64,000 bases of DNA from Cladorhizidae sp. MBARI D1340-BT2 (GCA_028752905.1 JAQNBH010000075.1:49113-113112), one strand, 5' to 3'. Shown: positions 1 to 11,088, counted from the first letter of the stretch. A program made the numbers and translations. Notes: generated by a model not told the origin, from the sequence alone.

Positions 1-1183
1 ACTAGACTAATAGGCCCACCAGTAGTGAGCCACTGCAACACTGACCCACTAATTACTAGACTAATAGGCCCACCAGTAGTGAGCCACTGCAACACTGACC
101 CACTAATTACTAGACTAATAGGCCCACCAGTAGTGAGCCACTGCAACACTGACCCACTAATTACTAGACTAATAGGCCCACCAGTAGTGAGCCACTGCAA
201 CACTGACCCACTAATTACTAGACTAATAGGCCCACCAGTAGTGAGTCACTGCAACACTGACCCACTAATTACTAGACTAATAGGCCCACCAGTAGTGAGT
301 CACTGCAACACTGACCCACTAATTACTAGACTAATAGGCCCACCAGTAGTGAGCCACTGCAACACTGACCACTAATTACTAGACTAATAAGCCCACCAGT
401 AGTGAGCCACTGCAACACTGACCCACTAATTACTAGACTAATAGGCCCACCAGTAGTGAGGCACTGCAACACTGACCCACTAATTACTAGACTAATAGGC
501 CCACCAGTAGTGAGCCACTGCAACACTGACCCACTAATTACTAGACTAATGGGCCCACCAGTAGTGAGCCACTGCAACACTGACCCACTAATTACTAGAC
601 TAATAGTAGTGAGCCACTGCAACACTGACCCACTAATTACTAGACTAATAGGCCCACCAGTATAGTGAGCTACTGCAACACTGACCCACTAATTACTAGA
701 CTAATAGGCCCCACTGCAACACTGACCCACTAATTACTAGACTAATAGGCCCACCAGTAGTGAGCCACTGCAACACTGACCACTAATTACTAGACTAATA
801 GGCCCACCAGTAGTGAGCCACTGCAACACTGACCCACTAATTACTAGACTAATAGGCCCACCAGTAGTGAGCCACTGCAACACTGACCCACTAATTACTA
901 GACTAATAGGCCCACCAGTAGTGAGCCACTGCAACTCTGACCACTAATTACTAGACTAATAGGCCCACCAGTAGTGAGCCACTGCAACACTGACCAATAA
1001 TTACTAGAGTAATAGGCCCACCAGTAGTGAGCCACTGCAACACTGACCCAATAATTACTAGAGTAATAGGCCCACCAGTAGTGAGCCACTGCAACACTGA
1101 CCCACTAATTACTAGACTAATAGGCCCACCAGTAGTGAGCCACTGCAACACTGACCCACTAATTACTAGACTAATAGGCCCAC
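1..1183. repeat. 54-bp tandem satellite, about 22 copies
   Basis: A 54-bp unit (running from ACTAGACTAATAGG to CCCACTAATT) repeats from the first base to 1183 and continues off the left edge. Most units differ by single substitutions. A few are shortened, for example near 600-607, 655-665 and 705-715. Because 54 is divisible by 3, long repetitive frames appear on both strands, but these follow from the period and are not genes. The consensus has no CpG. The right edge is abrupt at 1183. Confidence 0.97.
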
Positions 1184-1636
1184 TTGAACTATGAAGGATG
1201 AAAAGTACAGATAATATATCTTCCATCTAATATCCAGTGGAAGTTGTTTATACTTTGTACGTCTAACACTGTCCATCATGTTGAAGATGGTGGAGGACAT
1301 GACTTCTGATGGCTCCAACCATTAAATTTAAATTAATGTCCTCATTCATTTCTATCTGTCCAAACTGAAGCTGTGCTGGATATATTTTCCCTACGTTTCG
1401 TTCGTCCTTTATCTTATTTCAATAAATTACACTCAAAATGAAGTTGGATTTATAGATAATAATAACTCATCATGTTAACATGATACACTTAACTTTCAGT
1501 TAACTTGTTGCTTAATCCTTCACATATTGTTATAGGGTGATGTTACTTTTTGTTTGTTATCTTCTACTTGTCACTATTTGGAATCCTGTCACTGTTTATC
1601 TATTTGTCAAGTTATTAGTCTCCATTTTTTGTGCAT

Positions 1637-1917
1637 AGCAGTTGCGAAATTATTACTTGGAATTATCAGATTCATATGTACCTTACACTTTAGAATTTTA
1701 ATAGTGTTTAGTGTTCTCTTTTATGTTGTAATTTTTGTACGTAGCAGTCGCCCTGTCATTACGTGAAATTGTCAGTTTCATATGTACCTTTAAAATTTTA
1801 ATAATTTGTGTTATCTTTTTTATTGTATGCGGAGTCTCCCTGTCATTACTTGGAATTGTTAGTTTCATATGTATCCTGCACTTGATAATTTTAATACTTT
1901 TTTCCTTCTTATTGTGT
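1637..1917. repeat. Degenerate tandem repeat, three units of about 85-105 bp
   Basis: Three diverged units start near 1637, 1741 and 1829. Each contains a form of TTGGAATTGTCAGTTTCATA followed by TGTACCTT and an AT-rich TTTTAATA stretch. The short open frames across it (1554-2001) are hydrophobic by composition and are not supported as genes. The sequence between 1184 and 1636 and between 1918 and 2690 shows nothing else I can name. Confidence 0.6.
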
Positions 1918-2698
1918 TTTCTTATTTGTTCAGACGATCAATCAAACGATCAATCAAAAAAAAATTTTTTTAATTACCGCATATTGTGTTCAAGGAGATA
2001 ACTTTGGACACATTTTATGGAACAAATATATTTTCTGATGTTCGGGAACTGTTGAAGATGAAGACCAACCTCTGTTTCGCCAAATTCCTATAGTTTGAGC
2101 CAATGTTTTTTTTCCAGTGATCATAAGCTGAAGAGTAAATTATGTTCGGACAAACTATTCCTCATTCCAATGGATCACTCCACCAGACATATGTATCAAG
2201 TCAAACTTTAACAGTAAAGGAGTTCTCCCAATAAACACTGAATAAAATATGGGTATAACTTGACATAGTGGGCATTTTTTTTTTACAGCAGTTTTTCTCC
2301 CCTTTAAAAAATTGTTCTTGTAATTTATTATTGATTCATCCTCTATATCACTCCAAGTCTTCATTACTCATTGTATTGGAAATAGTTTCTCTGTAGCTAC
2401 TAGTCATTTTCATAATTACCTTGACCGGTGAGATAACTTTATTGTGTTCTTCAACCTTCTCTGTTTTACTAAACCACAATGTGAGAGAGATTGGTGTTAC
2501 GACTTCAATATCCATACAAACATCTTGAGTGTGGTTCGTTTTGAGATGTGGTATTACTTCTATACGTGGAATTATTGGCATATCGGGTTCTACGTGGTCC
2601 ATGGTTGATGCTATATGTGCAAGAAGCACTGGTGTATCGGATGCAAGAAACCCGGACACATTTGGGAGATACCAGCCGTAAAACCCATGTAGGTGTAT

Positions 2699-3043
2699 TA
2701 CGGTCTGCAAACGAACGTTGATGCGCACAACTGTCAGCAAGTTTGCTGCCCGGATATGTAGCTGGGCTGTTTGTGGACGGGAATTCTGAGTCTGCAGCAG
2801 AGACACAAGGAAAGTTGCGACATTGAGTCTGTGACTTGCCCTGACTGCACTTCCATCTTTTTGCGAGAAGTAGGTTGGCACGTCCGTCTCTCGCATTGCA
2901 ATTGTGTCATCAACCTTTGCAGAGGCACTCTGTTCAATTACAACGATCTCCATCGTGAAAGACATGTCGTTGGCGACTGCGAAAACACACATGGTCCCAA
3001 CAACATACTGGTTAAGTTTTCTGCCAAACTGCTTTATGGTTAA
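2699..3043 (+). pseudogene. TRAF-type zinc-finger-like remnant
   Basis: Read on the plus strand, this stretch gives spaced Cys/His residues in the order H-x3-C, V-x-CPDC, FLR-x4-H-x4-C-x-C and LC, then DLHRERH-x4-DC. That is the alternating C-C-H-C pattern of TRAF-type zinc fingers, which bind partner proteins in TNF-receptor and Toll-type signalling. The frame has stops at 2690-2692 and 2759-2761, so it is broken or crosses an unseen intron. A 214-codon open frame lies antisense (2348-2992), but I recognise no family in it. The family call rests on Cys/His spacing alone. The neighbouring Death-domain-like piece on the same strand fits a degraded signalling gene. Confidence 0.35.
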
Positions 3044-3361
3044 TGTAGCATCGGAATATTATATCGTGTCCTTTGCTGCAACAGGTTTCTAAGAGCGTGG
3101 CAGGACGAAACGCGTGTTCTTGATTTTATTAGCAGCATTGGCCATTGTGCAAAGGACCTGGACATCACAGAAAGACCAAAGTAATGGCAGCTCTGTACCA
3201 GGAGAACAAACTAATTGATTTGGACATAGCAGGCTGGTGGGGCAGTGGGAAGATATGGTGGCCTCAAATGGACCCAAAGATGTTCAAACACAATATTTTC
3301 CAAGCATCGAATGTTAATCGGTTGGATTGTCAGGCACTTTGTAGATGTGGTGTTTATGGCT

Positions 3362-3738
3362 AGGAGTTTGGTGTATTTCGATGACAGCAATCTCGCCAGC
3401 ATAAAGGATCTGACGAAGATTCTGAGCGCCGTTCCTTCTGCGTCTCTCTGCAACACGTTTGCCATAGACGACAGAATGAACATTCATCAAAGAAGCCACG
3501 CAATGGGATACTCATTCCACCATATCGAGGAGAGGAGCTAATGCACGACTATGCCAGTAACGCTGAAGCATCCCACGACAGGTGCTTGGCAGTTTTTCTA
3601 GAGTGGATGAGTGAGGAAGAGACGGAGAGTAAATGGGCGATTTTCGATGCATACTCATCGCACTTCGAGACAGGAAACATGAGCAAGTTATGGAACTACA
3701 ACCTGCAGCATGTGAGAGAACATCCCATTATGATGTGA
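3362..3738 (+). pseudogene. Death-domain-like remnant with frameshift
   Basis: Two overlapping plus-strand frames (stop at 3539-3541, new ATG at 3541) join through a TAATG overlap into roughly 110 residues. The piece contains DLTKILSAVP near its start and RCLAVFLEWMSEEETESKW near its end. A hydrophobic six-helix pattern ending in CL-x3-L-x-W-x8-W is typical of Death domains, which form homotypic complexes in apoptosis and NF-kB signalling. The conserved core is weak and the frame is broken, so this is a tentative family call. No promoter or splice sites decide its limits. Confidence 0.3.
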
Positions 3739-3955
3739 GGGATACTTTCCACAAGGTGCAGGGGCCCCCAAAAAATTGTGCTAATGATAATAAAGCTAAA
3801 TAAACATCCCACTGCTGTACCATGAATACAGAATTGGACGAAATGGTGCCTCAGTTGGCTCAGTGCGTAAGTCTGAGCTTCTGGCATTATCCCGTAGAAG
3901 AAACGTTCCTACAACCTTGAACATGCTGGGATCACGTGCAGATGCCAAATGGGTA

Positions 3956-5983
3956 TTACGGGACAACCTGGACAACGTGGACAAAGTCCAATATCCGAAT
4001 CAAGTGGCTCGATGCCATGTCACTAGCATTCATTCCCTTCGCTATCTTCATTGGATTGCTTTTTAATGGACCAGTGTAGCAACTATCTCTGATTTTCATG
4101 ACAGCGTCTTGACCATGAGTCATCAATGCCAGGAAGTCGTGTAGTTCTCTAATACCAGGTAGGTTGCTATACTTGTTTGCAACAGTTGTCCTCCAGGCCC
4201 GTACAATACGACCATTATCGAAAACTACAGTAGCATGCTTTTCCATCACAGCAATCAGCTCGCTCTCGTTAAACACATCAGAAGAATAAAAATCTTTTGC
4301 AGTTATGGAAAGCAATTGGTCTGGGGCAAACTTTGTGTGTCCTGCTATCATAAACGAAATACGAAGATAGTCCATAATTCCTTGTTGTACAATTTCAAGT
4401 GCAGCAGCCATCATATATTGATTTTTATTCGTTGAGCTGGCATTGTCCATGAAAACATGGACTCTTCGGACCCAGCTAGGAACTTTACCAGTAGACTTCA
4501 GATAGTGCATAAGGTATGAGATGGTATGATCAGTATTCTTGGGACCAGCAGTTTCATTCACGAGGTATAAGTGGACACTTCCATCTCTGTGGTCGACAAT
4601 ACCATAGATATCATACGACACCTTTTGAAAGTAATATGTCAAACTTGGCTGAGGACTGTGTCCCCAGTAAGGAAGGAGCTTGGACATTTGATAGTCAGCA
4701 CTCAATAACAAAGTGAAGGCGTTCTGAAGCTGTTGACGCTTTTGATCTCTTTCAGGAGAACTGGATGATGACTCAAGCTCAACAATTTCGCACCATTGCT
4801 TGTTACATCGCTCTTTCATTTGACGATAGTACTGCAGAGATTCTCTGGCAATCTTGCGGTGTTCTTCCATGTCATTTTGTAAATCTTCCTTTTTCTTTTT
4901 GAGTTCTTCAAAATCCTCAGTGGAAGTACTGCCACTTTGCAAGTGCCTGCTGATGCTTTGGGTACATCTTTGAATGTCCACTTTTTTCTTGGAGCAGTAG
5001 TCACAGTAATCAGATTGATGAGGATAGATTGCTGTTTTGGGTCGTTCTGCCTTTAGCCAACTAAGAGCAGTTTGACTAGAAATTGTATCCAGGCTTGCTT
5101 TCCTTTGTGTCCGATTAAATTCAAACACAAGAGATGACATAGTCTTTTCATTGTAAGCACTTATGTTGCGTTTAGGCTCGGAGATTGTTTTAAACTTAGG
5201 TAAAAAGTAGTGGGTGGTGTTTCTGGAATCCAATCGCCTTCCATTAGCTTGTGAATTATTGTCAACGAACTTAATAAATAACTCCCTAATGCTAACCTTA
5301 GCACTATTTGAAACCTTTCCAGCTAAACCATGTTTTTCATGAGGATATCGCACACTAACAGTATGGTCATTAGGGAGATTGGCCCACCATAGACTGAGAG
5401 AAGTTTCAACACACTCAGGCATAACAACAAATAATTTAACTTTCTCCTTGTCCACTTCATTCTTTGTCATACTAACTAGAGGCTTTTGAAATTGGTTTCG
5501 TTTGACTTTACGTTGCCTAGACAAGCGTTGGGGGCTTACATTTAGCGCTTTGATGATGCACTTATGACAAAAGAGGTAGTTACCCATTGCGTCAAAAAGG
5601 TTGCCTCTAATCCATTCATTTTGCATTGACACATTTCGATAGTGATCACGATCAGGATCTTTAGGGTCTTGCAGCCTCCTTTTTCTTTTTTTTAACTCTG
5701 TTCCACAATGTTTTAGCTGTTTGAAACAAGATGCAATTTGGGCAAGGCTAGATACACAGGATGAACACACACCTCTGATGCTAATGGCAGACTCAAGTAA
5801 AGACTGGTCGAGTGATTCATTTAGCTTATACACTTTTCTACACTTCCCTTGCAAGTAGTTAGACCTTTTCACGTGCCTTCTGCGCTTTCTAGTTCCACCA
5901 CCTTCTCCAACAACACCATCACTCTCTGAAGAACTAGTCTGGGAGCTATCATTCATGTAACTCTCGGAGGAACTGCTATCCAT
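3956..5983 (-). CDS. Intact 675-aa transposase-like protein (DUF7869-like family)
   Basis: A single open frame starts at the ATG at 5981-5983. The N-terminus is Ser/Asp/Glu-rich (residues 1-25), followed by a basic RKRRRHVKR stretch that could be a nuclear signal. Two Cys pairs follow (CSSC near 75, CHKC near 145). A further CDYC cluster near 330 is followed by a charged Lys/Glu-rich probable coiled coil (about 355-420). Near residue 540 there is VFMDNASSTNKNQYM, then SFMIAGHTKFAPD about 35 residues later. DN...NKN followed by GHTKF-x-PD marks a metazoan family of RNase-H-fold transposase-like proteins, also seen here at 8500-8997 and 13686-15780. I infer mobility rather than a host role. No terminal inverted repeats were found. 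It is the only member of the family here without visible breaks, although the C-terminal zinc knuckle present in its relative is absent. Confidence 0.6.
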   Translation of the reverse strand: MDSSSSESYMNDSSQTSSSESDGVVGEGGGTRKRRRHVKRSNYLQGKCRKVYKLNESLDQSLLESAISIRGVCSSCVSSLAQIASCFKQLKHCGTELKKRKRRLQDPKDPDRDHYRNVSMQNEWIRGNLFDAMGNYLFCHKCIIKALNVSPQRLSRQRKVKRNQFQKPLVSMTKNEVDKEKVKLFVVMPECVETSLSLWWANLPNDHTVSVRYPHEKHGLAGKVSNSAKVSIRELFIKFVDNNSQANGRRLDSRNTTHYFLPKFKTISEPKRNISAYNEKTMSSLVFEFNRTQRKASLDTISSQTALSWLKAERPKTAIYPHQSDYCDYCSKKKVDIQRCTQSISRHLQSGSTSTEDFEELKKKKEDLQNDMEEHRKIARESLQYYRQMKERCNKQWCEIVELESSSSSPERDQKRQQLQNAFTLLLSADYQMSKLLPYWGHSPQPSLTYYFQKVSYDIYGIVDHRDGSVHLYLVNETAGPKNTDHTISYLMHYLKSTGKVPSWVRRVHVFMDNASSTNKNQYMMAAALEIVQQGIMDYLRISFMIAGHTKFAPDQLLSITAKDFYSSDVFNESELIAVMEKHATVVFDNGRIVRAWRTTVANKYSNLPGIRELHDFLALMTHGQDAVMKIRDSCYTGPLKSNPMKIAKGMNASDMASSHLIRILDFVHVVQVVP

Positions 5984-6102
5984 GATTTACCTACAAAACA
6001 AACACAGATCACACTCACTAATCTTACCTAGATACAGAGAACAACTTAACTTACCACTTTCTAGCCTAGAAGACACCTTTAGCTGGACTAAAGCTTGACT
6101 AG

Positions 6103-7928
6103 CTAAACTGCACTGTCAATAGTCACCAAGGTGGGCATAAATAGAACGCTAATTGCATTGCCATGGTAACCATAAATTTTACTAATCATTTCTGCATACT
6201 TGGGTAGTAATTGGAATTTGGTTCCTGAGCATCCATCCAATAGTTGCAATAATTGCAATAACAGAAAAACTTTGAAGTCTTTTATTGGAATTTCATTTAG
6301 TTTGAATAATCTTCCATTTCTACTTTGGGTGCCCACATATACCAAACTTGTACTGTGACCGAACTAGTCCTTTACACGGTTTCAGAGCTTGGGGGAAGTG
6401 CTTTCTATTTGAACGCACAGTACCACAGGAGTACGTACCTCGATCAAGCAGGGTTCGACAAAGTAAGGGACTTGTATAAAAATTATCTGTGAATAACTTG
6501 TGTCCTTTGTCTAAATATGGGTCCATTAGTCTCATTACCACATCATGGGTACTTCCAGAATTACCAGTGTACACTTCAAACATCAGTACATAGCCAGTAG
6601 TTGACTGCATTTACAAAAACCTTCAACCCCCACTTCGTTGGCTTTTGAGGGATATACTGTAAGAAGTGAATTCGGCACCTAGTGCCAACCATCATTTCAT
6701 CGATCTCCAGTTCACATTTGGGCTGATAGTAGCACTGAAAATTGTGGGATAATTTTTGAATGAGTGGCCTCACTTTGTACAAAGGATCATAATTATCTTC
6801 ACCCCTTCTTTTTTGCTTTGTCGAATCAGCTAAATGAATATATCTGGAAATCTTGAAGTATCGGTCACGACACATGACAGCTGAAAACCAAGGTATTCTA
6901 AACATGGGTTCATGCGACCAATAATCATGAATTCGACGTAGACGTGACATGCCCATGGCTATGTTGAGACCTATAAAGGCCAACAACTCTTCCATTGTAA
7001 TATCAAAGAAATCCCCTTTTTGTAGAGAAAAAAGTTTGTTTTGTTCTAAAATCAGTTCCAATATACTAACCGTTACAAATAGCTTGAAAATTTGAAGTGG
7101 TGTATTTTCCCGAAAAGTACGGTGAACAGGGCCTGTTGGATGGTTAAAACTAGGAAGTTGTCGTGGTGGTAGGTATGATGTGGAATCACTTACACCCGTA
7201 ATTTCCCAATCGAACAAGTCTGACCTATTGTACATGTAAGTAAGAACTTTCATAAAATATGAACTAGCTACAGAAGTATAAAGTATAGGGCTTACTCGGT
7301 TGAGTGTGTTGTTACACCTCTGTCCCTACCTCCACCTCATCCCTTGCCTCCACCACGTCCCCTGGTTGCACCACGACCCCTGCCTCCACCGCAACCCCTG
7401 CCTCCACCGCGTCCCCTGGTTGCACCGCGACCCCTGCCTCCACCACGACCCCTGTCTCCACCATGACCCCTGTCTCCACCGCGATCCCTTCCACCTACAT
7501 CTCTGCATCTGGCGCCCCTAACTTTCCTGTTGTCTCTTTCACACCCTCTACTTCCCCTTCCTCTTACTTATTTCTTGGGAGGGTGACTCAGACTCGCAGC
7601 TAGAGCTGGTGATATCAGGATCATTATCACCTGAACAATGAACAATGATAGCCATAAAAAATCCAGTAGCTGGATGATGAACTACTACAACTATAGCAAT
7701 TTGCTAAACACCTATAAAGATATGCTTACTGATTTCTGGGTCCAGAGAAAGGAGTGAGTTGCGTTCAGCTGGTGTAGTAACAGACTGAGATCCCTGGCTG
7801 TCACCATACGCTGAGAAGAGTAAGTTTTCGACCCTGCTATCTTCCTCTTCTTCATCGCTGTTCTGGTCCTTTAGAGTTTCATCCTCACTTTCAAGCTCTT
7901 CAAGTTCATTGTCTATCTGTGCTTCCAA
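6103..7928 (-). pseudogene. Broken piggyBac transposase
   Basis: Reading from 7928 downward, the first part is acidic (residues EELESEDE, then DEEEE). It is followed by a second acidic segment (GDNDPD) at about 7630 and an Arg-Gly-rich stretch at 7345-7560. From 7253 the DDE_Tnp_1_7 fold appears: TPLQIFKLF, AFIGLNIAMG and LEIDEMMVGTR, where the D of IDEMM is the first catalytic Asp. LFTDNFYTSP, with the second Asp, follows after a frameshift near 6600. The third catalytic Asp and the Cys-rich C-terminus are not found; the last frame (6103-6345) has no recognisable similarity. A GT-AG intron of 99 bp at 7631-7729 would join the two acidic parts in a sensible way. Stops and a frameshift mean it is not functional as it stands. 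TTAA ends were not located. Confidence 0.8.
7345..7495 (-). repeat. 18-bp minisatellite encoding RGG-rich segment
   Basis: About eight units of 18 bp (plus-strand form CCCCTGCCTCCACCGCGA) lie in the N-terminal part of the piggyBac pseudogene. In the minus frame that fits the transposase they encode GGRGRGATRGRGGG-type RGG repeats, ending in a TGA. Arg-Gly boxes near the N-terminus are common in piggyBac proteins of marine invertebrates and usually bind nucleic acid. Other frames across it are shadows of the repeat. Confidence 0.7.
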
Positions 7929-8418
7929 ATCGCTGTATTATATGCTAGCCCAAGTTCTTGTGCATTAAATGCTAACCCAAGTTCTGGTGATTCTACCGAT
8001 AACAATTTTTCTTTCCAGTCTGTCCATGATGTAGAATCGAAAGTGTTGATGATCAAAGCTCTATTTTTCTCCGATAAGAATGAAAAATCGATATTGAAAT
8101 GTAATTCCATCCCATGGGATGGAATCAGCACCAGCCGCAAAACACTACGCTTATGACACACATTAGTCAACTTACTTTTTTTCCCTTCCTGTTCATGCGA
8201 TAATTGTAATCGCCTGGATTTGTATAAAGAGGCCAGAAACGTACTATTAGCCCATTCCATATTGATGTCTCAAAGTTGGATATATCTGAATTATCTGTAC
8301 ACAAAGCCATTTCATTTAGAAATGTCAAAGGGAGTGCCACAGACAGAAACATCTCTATCTGATCCAAGGGTGGATCGGATATGCTAAGTGTCCATTCAGG
8401 CTTGTCGAAGTCGAACAT
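7913..8418 (-). other. Unrecognised open frames upstream of piggyBac
   Basis: Two overlapping minus-strand frames (8167-8418 and 7913-8260) contain ordinary-looking residues but no motif I recognise. They directly precede the piggyBac N-terminus, so they could be flanking host DNA, an upstream piece of the element, or chance. No signal peptide, zinc pattern or membrane segment is seen. I would not call a gene here without transcript support. Confidence 0.2.
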
Positions 8419-8499
8419 GTTTCTGTCTAACAGATCTCCACGACAAGATGTTGGAATTTCAATGTAGATAGCTTACAAAACCAGGTATGCCGTCTTTTA

Positions 8500-8997
8500 G
8501 TGACTAAAATATATTTACCATTTTTTATTAACAAAGTTAACTGTTATATAGAATACAGAAGGACAAAGGTCGGGTGCCTACAAGACATTGCTGATGTTGT
8601 CAACAGTTCTGCAAAAGTGGACAATGCCCAGTTGTTGGGGAGGGAAGACGGAACTATTTTAGTTCCACAGTACAAAAAGTACTACAGGAGACAAGCATTT
8701 GTTGGGATCAAGACATTTCACCACTTGAAGTTCTCATCAAAAGAACCTATGGTCAGGACAGGGACGGATGCGATACAGAAAAGGCTGCCTCTTCTAGTGG
8801 AACAGTATAAAGACTGGAAGCCACATAAAAATGAACTCCCCCCCCCCCCACAATTATACCAGAAGGTCTTACTCCAGAAAGGAAGAAATAACTTTTCGAA
8901 AAAATACGAGAATTCTGTCCCCCTCATTGTCAGGATATTGTTTGTCCTGATCCAAGTCCTGCAACCAGAATGCCTCTCCCAATCAAATGCACCTTGA
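8500..8997 (+). pseudogene. C-terminal fragment of DUF7869-like transposase
   Basis: The plus frame aligns by eye with the C-terminal half of the minus-strand element at 13686-15780. RRTKVGCLQDIADVVNSS corresponds to RRSKIDTMHGICRVVNES there, and LGREDGTILVP and DWKPHKNELPPP follow. After a run of 13 C (8839-8851) the frame shifts; the next frame reads PEGLTPERKK, a TAA stop, then LFEKIREFCPPHCQDIVCPD. The matching region of the relative has PKGMDLERQWYLYDKIRVLC. So this is a 5'-truncated, frameshifted copy of a third family member, in the opposite orientation to the other two. Confidence 0.7.
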
Positions 8998-9926
8998 CTC
9001 CTTATAATTCGCAATACATATCAATTACAACACTCAAAATGCCAAATCTAGCCAAGTCTGTCAAGTCCTAAAACTCTGCCCTTAAATAGGCTGGAGCCGG
9101 CCTCTTCCAGTCATGACCAAACAAGGTAATGATACAATCCATAACACCTATATGGACCAATGAGATCACTACAGGCAAGCAGCAATGACAAACACAAACA
9201 TACAACAGTTCAATTATATGCTTCTAACACTAGTTCTATTGTTCTGGTTCGAGAGGAATGTTAGTTTGTAACAGTCATTAAACCAAATTCTTACTAAAAA
9301 TGTGGAAAAAACACTTGCACAGCTATATAGGTAGTAGGGTCAAGATGAAATAAAATATCCAGGAGCAAACAGGTCTACACAAACAAAACTAATATATAAA
9401 ACAATAATAAAATGTAAACTTACAAGGTATCTATATCACGAAGAAATAAAAACACCCGTAAAATTTTGGGGATTTACATTGTTGCATTAGCTCCAGTAAT
9501 TCATTCATTATCCACTGTTTGCTCTCATGAATCATCATAAAAATACTCCCACAACAAAGTGTGGGTACGTACTGTGCGTGTGTGTATTATATAAACTAAC
9601 TTTTATTTGGAAAATAAATTATGATTATGATTGTATAATAATTTGAATTTGAGAAGAAATATTGATTGCATTGCATTAATGGATGATTGCATCTTAATGG
9701 ATGATTGCATTAATGGATGTTTAAAATTGTAGTTTACATTCCACATATTATATGACCATCCTAAAAATGTATACCAGCACATGACATAATTGTTCATAAC
9801 TTAGACTAATTGCATATTGTCTAGTGTTTTAACATCAAACTATTGTTGTGTTGTGTTTGTATGCCATCAGTGATCCAATACATGCCCGCCTTGTTCAGCA
9901 GAGTTGCATCAGCCACTTGCTGACAT
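8998..9926. other. Non-coding stretch without recognisable genes
   Basis: AT-rich sequence with no convincing coding frame. A short tandem motif (ATGGATGATTGCATTA, about three copies) lies near 9675-9720. Nothing else is identifiable. Confidence 0.5.
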
Positions 9927-9975
9927 GATGTGGCAGCATAACACTTGGCCAGGCCAAGTGTTATGCAGCTACATC
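9927..9975. repeat. Near-perfect hairpin
   Basis: GCATAACACTTGGCC at 9936-9950 is followed after a single A by its exact reverse complement at 9952-9966. Pairing extends outward with two mismatches to give a stem of about 24 bp. The one-base loop is typical of a palindrome left by a double-strand event or of a short foldback element. No polyadenylation or RNA gene signal is attached. Confidence 0.85.
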
Positions 9976-10094
9976 ACAGAAATTGTGGGTAATTCTTTGT
10001 CACGCATGCTTTTTTCCATATGCAAGTTGTGTCTGAATATGATTCACAGTCCTGAGCAGCTTTAATTAATCAAAAGCGGGGACAGTACGTCGAA

Positions 10095-10325
10095 TCTGAA
10101 AAACGAATTTTTGTTACTTTGGAGCTCAATAGAAGATTCTTCACACTCCAATGTATGAACTTGATTTATAGCTCAAAAGATAGATCTCTATGAACTAACA
10201 CAGAAGAGTTGATATGAACTAACACAGAAGGGTTGATATGAACTAACACAGAAGGGTTCATATGTCTGAACGTATGAACTGTTCTGTGTTAGTTCAGACG
10301 TATGAACTCCTCTGTGTTAGTTCAG
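10095..10325. repeat. Foldback cluster of GAACTAACACAGA repeats
   Basis: Three direct copies of TATGAACTAACACAGAAG (10190-10260) are followed by two inverted copies (10275-10325), so the block can fold on itself. The preceding 90 bp (from about 10108) resemble the ends of the Penelope-like element at 37075 (GTTACTTTGGAGCTC, then TTGATTTATAGCTCAAAAGA). This suggests a distant member of the same terminal-repeat family. Confidence 0.6.
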
Positions 10326-10376
10326 TTTTGCCACCTTAGGTGGTATCGATATTTGGTCTGGCCCATGGACTATAAT

Positions 10377-11088
10377 GGCCTGTCCACACTGCACACTGAA
10401 TGCGCGTTAGATCTCAACGAATGCGCGTTCGTTGCGTCCACACTGAATGCGAATTAGATTTCTTGGACCTAACGCGCATTAGGTCCAGTCCTCCTCGATA
10501 GGTGGTTTGAGTCGAGCCAGAGCAACAAATCCAAGCTTAAAATTAATTACGCGGGTACGCGTTAAAAGATAAACGGAATCATTTATGAAGTTGTAGCTGA
10601 TTCCCACCAGTGCTTACTGCGTGGCTTGCACCAAACCTGGCGCACAGATGGATGTTGGTAGTCAGCCATCATTGCCACAATCAAAGGACCTATAGCAGGC
10701 AAAGATCAAGCTAAATACTATTATAGCTAAAATAGACTTCGGAAATTATATATACCGCCGCAGCCTTCTTTTATGGAGTTCATGGAGCGCCATCCGTCTA
10801 CTGTATTGCCTTTTTCTATTTATAAATCCTTCTTCTCCTCTGCAGCATATGCTTCCTTCGCGTCTGTAGGTATCTCGTCCATAACAGAGAAATCCAACAA
10901 CTAACACCGTATCCATTGTGCATTGTGACGTGGGTGCAGTTTTCTTGGAGGGGGAGTGGTTTTTATGCGCGTTTGGTTTATTGTCATGTCAGTGTGGACG
11001 CGACGTCGTGACTGGACGCGCATTGAGACTCTCTTGGTAGCTAGTGTGTCTCAATGCGCATCCAGTTATTGTGCAGTGTGGACAGGCC
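10377..11088. mobile_element. 0.7-kb non-autonomous TIR element (MITE)
   Basis: GGCCTGTCCACACTGCAC at the left end is exactly inverted at the right end (GTGCAGTGTGGACAGGCC). The ends also carry several subterminal copies of ATGCGCGTTAG or ATGCGCATTGAG in both orientations, as transposase-binding arrays often do. There is no coding frame inside. Flanking bases (TATAAT on the left, TTTAGT on the right) do not give a clear target duplication, so the superfamily stays open. Confidence 0.75.

Noticed and set aside
25..1226. Long repetitive open frames (18-residue repeats) on both strands
   Set aside because: They follow from the 54-bp period of the satellite; no start context, domain or splice signal supports translation.
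1554..2001. Hydrophobic short frames suggesting membrane proteins
   Set aside because: They result from T-rich degenerate tandem repeats and contain no start or splice support.
2348..2992. 214-codon minus-strand frame
   Set aside because: No recognisable domain; the opposite strand shows a more convincing Cys/His pattern. Not fully excluded.
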